Shown one piece after another: positions 4,654 through 6,380 of a stretch of 6,380 bases of DNA (position 1 is the stretch's first letter; each line of letters starts with the position of its first letter). The stretch lies in the NCBI GenBank assembly GCA_012514545.1, contig JAAZAC010000294.1:1-6380 (forward strand), given 5' to 3'. The DNA comes from Actinomycetales bacterium (GTDB lineage Bacteria > Actinomycetota > Actinomycetes > Actinomycetales > Cellulomonadaceae). The notes under the pieces are model-generated. The model did no database searches. It was not told the DNA's origin and worked only from the letters and a program-made list of their open reading frames with translations. The translations under genes and the position numbers were made by a program.

Positions 4654-6149
4654 AGCGTGGCCCGCAGCGCGTCGAGGCGCGCCAGCACCGCCTCGCGCCC
4701 CAGGATCTCCATCGACTCGAACAGCGGCGGCGACACCCGCCGGCCGGTCACCGCCACGCGCAGCGGCGTGTAGGCGACGCGCGGCTTGAGGCCGAGCCCG
4801 TCGACCAGCGCCGCCTGCAGCCGCTCCTGCAGCGCGGCCGCGTCGAACGGGCCCTCGGCGAGCGCCGGGCGCGCGGCGTCGAGCACCGCGGCGGCGTCGT
4901 CGCGCAGCGCCGCCCGCGCGTCGTCCTCCACGGTCACCTCGTCGGTGAAGAGGAAGCCGAGCATGCCCGGCGCCTCGTTGAGCAGGTTCATCCGCTCCTG
5001 GACGAGCGGCGCGCCGGCGTCGAGCAGCGCGCGCTCGCGCTCGGTCAGTCCCGCGTACTCGGCCGCGCCCACGACGCCCGCGGCGTGCAGGTACGGCACC
5101 AGCCGCTCGCGGAACACCTCGGGGGCGAGCAGGCGCACGTGCGCGGCGTTGATCGCCTCGGCCTTCTTCAGGTCGAAGCGCGCGGCGTTCGGGTTGACGT
5201 CGGCGACGTCGAACGCGGCGATCATCTCGTCGATCGTGAACACGTCGCGGTCGGGCGCGATCGACCAGCCCAGCAGCGCGAGGTAGTTGAGCAGGCCCTC
5301 CTTGACGAAGCCCCACTCGCGCAGCAGGAACAGGTTGGACTCGGGGTCGCGCTTGGAGAGCTTCCGGTTGCCCTCCCCCATGACGTACGGCAGGTGCCCG
5401 TAGACGGGGTCGTGCTCGACCAGGCCCAGCTCCTTCAGCGCGCGCCACAGCACCACCTGGCGGGGCGTGCTCGACAGCAGGTCCTCCCCGCGCAGGATGT
5501 GCGTGATGCGCATGAGCGCGTCGTCGACGGGGTTGGTCAGCGTGTACAGCGGCTGGCCGTTCGCACGGACGATGACGTAGTCCGGCACCGAGCCGACCGG
5601 GAAGGTCAGCTCGCCGCGGACGAGGTCGGTGAACGTGACGTCCTCGTCGGGCATGCGGATGCGCAGCACGGGCTCGCGGCCCTCGGCGCGGTACGCGGCC
5701 TTCTGCTCCTCGGTGAGGTCGCGGTCGTAGCCGTCGTACCCGAGCTTGGGGTCGCGGCCCGCGGCGCGGTGCCGGGCCTCGACCTCCTCGGGCGTGGAGA
5801 ACGTCTCGTACGCGTAGCCCGCCTCGAGGAGCTTGGCCGCGACGTCGGCGTAGACGCCCATGCGCTCGGACTGGCGGTACGGGCCGTACGGGCCGCCGAC
5901 CTCGACGCCCTCGTCCCAGTCCATGCCGAGCCAGCGCATCGCCTCGACGAGCAGCTGGTAGCTCTCCTCGCTGTCGCGCGCGGCGTCGGTGTCCTCGATG
6001 CGGAACACGAAGGTGCCGCCGGTGTGCCGGGCGTAGGCCCAGTTGAACAGACAGGTGCGGATGTTCCCGACGTGCGGGTTGCCCGTGGGCGACGGGCAGA
6101 ACCGGACGCGGATCGGGGACTCGGGCGAGGCGGTGGCGGAAGTCGTCAT
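4650..6149 (-). CDS. gltX: Glutamyl-tRNA synthetase
   Basis: A 499-residue class I aminoacyl-tRNA synthetase that charges glutamate onto tRNA-Glu, and onto tRNA-Gln too in bacteria using the GatCAB amidotransferase route. The N-terminus reads RVRFCPSPTGNPHVGNIRT, with HVGN (26-29) as the HIGH signature. FRIEDTDAARDS (49-60) and YRQSER (91-96) are typical of GluRS. GEDLLSSTPRQ (221-231) leads to the KMSKS equivalent KLSKR (263-267). The C-terminal anticodon-binding part runs to TPLRVAVTGR..SPPLFE. The insert after residue 110 lacks the zinc-binding cysteines of the E. coli enzyme. Length and motifs are complete, so it should be functional. The ATG is the natural start, 14 residues before the first conserved motif, with no Shine-Dalgarno upstream. 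tRNA-Glu and tRNA-Gln lie about 4 kb downstream. Part of this gene (5707-5849) is mirrored by an inverted, non-identical copy at the right edge. Confidence 0.97.
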   Translation of the reverse strand: MTTSATASPESPIRVRFCPSPTGNPHVGNIRTCLFNWAYARHTGGTFVFRIEDTDAARDSEESYQLLVEAMRWLGMDWDEGVEVGGPYGPYRQSERMGVYADVAAKLLEAGYAYETFSTPEEVEARHRAAGRDPKLGYDGYDRDLTEEQKAAYRAEGREPVLRIRMPDEDVTFTDLVRGELTFPVGSVPDYVIVRANGQPLYTLTNPVDDALMRITHILRGEDLLSSTPRQVVLWRALKELGLVEHDPVYGHLPYVMGEGNRKLSKRDPESNLFLLREWGFVKEGLLNYLALLGWSIAPDRDVFTIDEMIAAFDVADVNPNAARFDLKKAEAINAAHVRLLAPEVFRERLVPYLHAAGVVGAAEYAGLTERERALLDAGAPLVQERMNLLNEAPGMLGFLFTDEVTVEDDARAALRDDAAAVLDAARPALAEGPFDAAALQERLQAALVDGLGLKPRVAYTPLRVAVTGRRVSPPLFESMEILGREAVLARLDALRATL

Positions 6150-6159
6150 GGTGCCGACC

Positions 6160-6165
6160 AGCCTA
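6160..6165 (-). promoter_or_regulatory. Candidate -10 box of gltX, near-leaderless
   Basis: On the minus strand TAGGCT (TAnnnT) lies 10 bases before the gltX ATG, predicting a transcript starting 2-4 bases ahead of the start codon. The gap contains no AGGAGG-like site, which agrees with leaderless or nearly leaderless translation. No -35 is recognisable. The heptamer GCCGACC (plus-strand reading) occurs on both sides of the box (6153-6159, 6172-6178), possibly by chance. Confidence 0.4.
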
Positions 6166-6204
6166 GTGGCCGCCGACCGGTGGCCCCGGGGCGCCCGCGA
6201 CCCG

Positions 6205-6246
6205 TCAGTCGCGCCGGATGACCGGGTTGCGCAGCACGCCGATGTC
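6205..6246 (-). CDS. Probable C-terminal tail of a fumarylacetoacetate hydrolase-family protein (fragment)
   Basis: The minus strand reads GDIGVLRNPVIRRD followed by TGA (6207 down to 6205). An IGxLRNPV ending just before the stop is characteristic of fumarylacetoacetate hydrolase-family enzymes, and such a gene commonly precedes gltX in actinobacteria. The stop is 55 bases upstream of the gltX ATG. Further upstream in this frame (beyond about 6246) the sequence no longer resembles the family, and the opposite strand is gltX-like instead, so the body of the gene is missing. The identification rests on about 13 residues plus synteny, so it is tentative. Confidence 0.5.
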   Translation of the reverse strand, partial: DIGVLRNPVIRRD

Positions 6247-6380
6247 GCCCGGCGGCTCGTCGACGCCGGGTTCGCCTACGAGTCGTTCTCCACGCCCGAG
6301 GAGGTCGAGGCCCGGCACCGGGCCGCCGGCCGGGACCCGAAACTCGGGTACGACGGGTTCGACCGGGACCTCACCGAGGA
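6238..6380 (+). pseudogene. Inverted, truncated second gltX-like fragment (3' end outside window)
   Basis: In plus frame 1 the 47 full codons (plus a partial one) translate to a GluRS segment containing AGFAYESFSTPEEVEARHRA and GRDPKLGYDGFDRDLTE. By hand it matches residues 101-148 of the gltX product at 41 of 48 positions; the DNA matches 5707-5849 at about 121 of 143, with 37 identical bases in a row (6284-6320). Most DNA differences fall at third codon positions, so this sequence evolved as a real gltX in another lineage and is not a copy of the local gene. The first ~100 residues, including the HIGH motif, are absent: upstream bases belong to gltX's own promoter region and the FAH-like tail. 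The frame is open back to an ATG at 6148 that overlaps the gltX start, but nothing there resembles GluRS. It is either a rearranged remnant or a chimeric contig end. Confidence 0.75.

Noticed and set aside
4654..5448. N-terminal extension of the HAD frame into gltX
   Set aside because: The extension has no recognisable content and overlaps gltX; HAD motif I starts 9 residues after the GTG at 4653, which overlaps the gltX stop in the usual coupled manner.
5085..6221. Plus-strand open frame of 378 codons opposite gltX
   Set aside because: It consists of Val/Arg/Ala/Asp-rich shadow sequence with no domain, entirely antisense to a clearly real gltX.
6148..6237. Plus-strand open frame from the ATG at 6148 into the gltX-like fragment, as an intact gene start
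   Set aside because: The residues encoded by 6148-6237 show no GluRS features and overlap the gltX promoter and start codon; the frame is open only by chance.

Overview
The window reads as chromosomal DNA of a very GC-rich actinomycete (Actinomycetota). The evidence is the strong G/C bias at third codon positions, GTG starts, GTGA/ATGA gene overlaps, TAnnnT-type -10 boxes and the protein sequences themselves. The gene order is an actinobacterial housekeeping neighbourhood: (fumarylacetoacetate hydrolase) - gltX - HAD phosphatase - [insert] - tRNA-Gln - tRNA-Glu - ndgR. I cannot assign a genus.

Left part (1-754). The C-terminal third of an NdgR-type IclR regulator runs rightwards and ends at 345. 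A strong two-way hairpin terminator (361-392) separates it from two tRNA genes on the minus strand, tRNA-Glu(CTC) and tRNA-Gln(CTG). The AT-richer stretch upstream of tRNA-Gln (595-754) holds candidate divergent promoters: one for the tRNAs (minus) and one for the next gene (plus).

Middle part (755-3917). Three plus-strand genes are fused by 4-base stop/start overlaps into one translationally coupled operon: a gamma-glutamyltransferase-family Ntn hydrolase, a TauE/SafE-family membrane permease, and a short NodB-type polysaccharide deacetylase. Neither enzyme has a visible signal peptide, so both are probably cytoplasmic beside the permease. Their joint role is not known. Uptake or export of an anionic or sulfur-containing compound linked to gamma-glutamyl metabolism is only a guess. 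The cassette looks like an accessory insertion in the gltX-tRNA-ndgR block.

Right part (3901-6149, minus strand). gltX (glutamyl-tRNA synthetase) is followed by a HAD phosphatase that overlaps it by 4 bases. The HAD gene converges on the deacetylase gene with a 17-base overlap and no room for a terminator. The locus therefore puts GluRS close to tRNA-Glu and tRNA-Gln. Both are substrates where the organism uses the GatCAB route to Gln-tRNA.

Right edge (6150-6380). This is the odd part. Upstream of gltX the minus strand carries what looks like the last ~13 codons of a fumarylacetoacetate hydrolase-family gene, as expected from synteny. At about 6238-6246 the sequence switches to a plus-strand fragment of a second, non-identical gltX (about 85% identical to residues 101-148 of the first, by hand alignment) that runs off the window. 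The junction is abrupt, in mid-domain, in inverted orientation, with up to 9 bases shared by both readings. A chimeric contig end is my leading explanation; a genuine rearrangement leaving a truncated gltX copy is the alternative. I found no convincing novel multi-gene system, CRISPR array, phage or insertion sequence.
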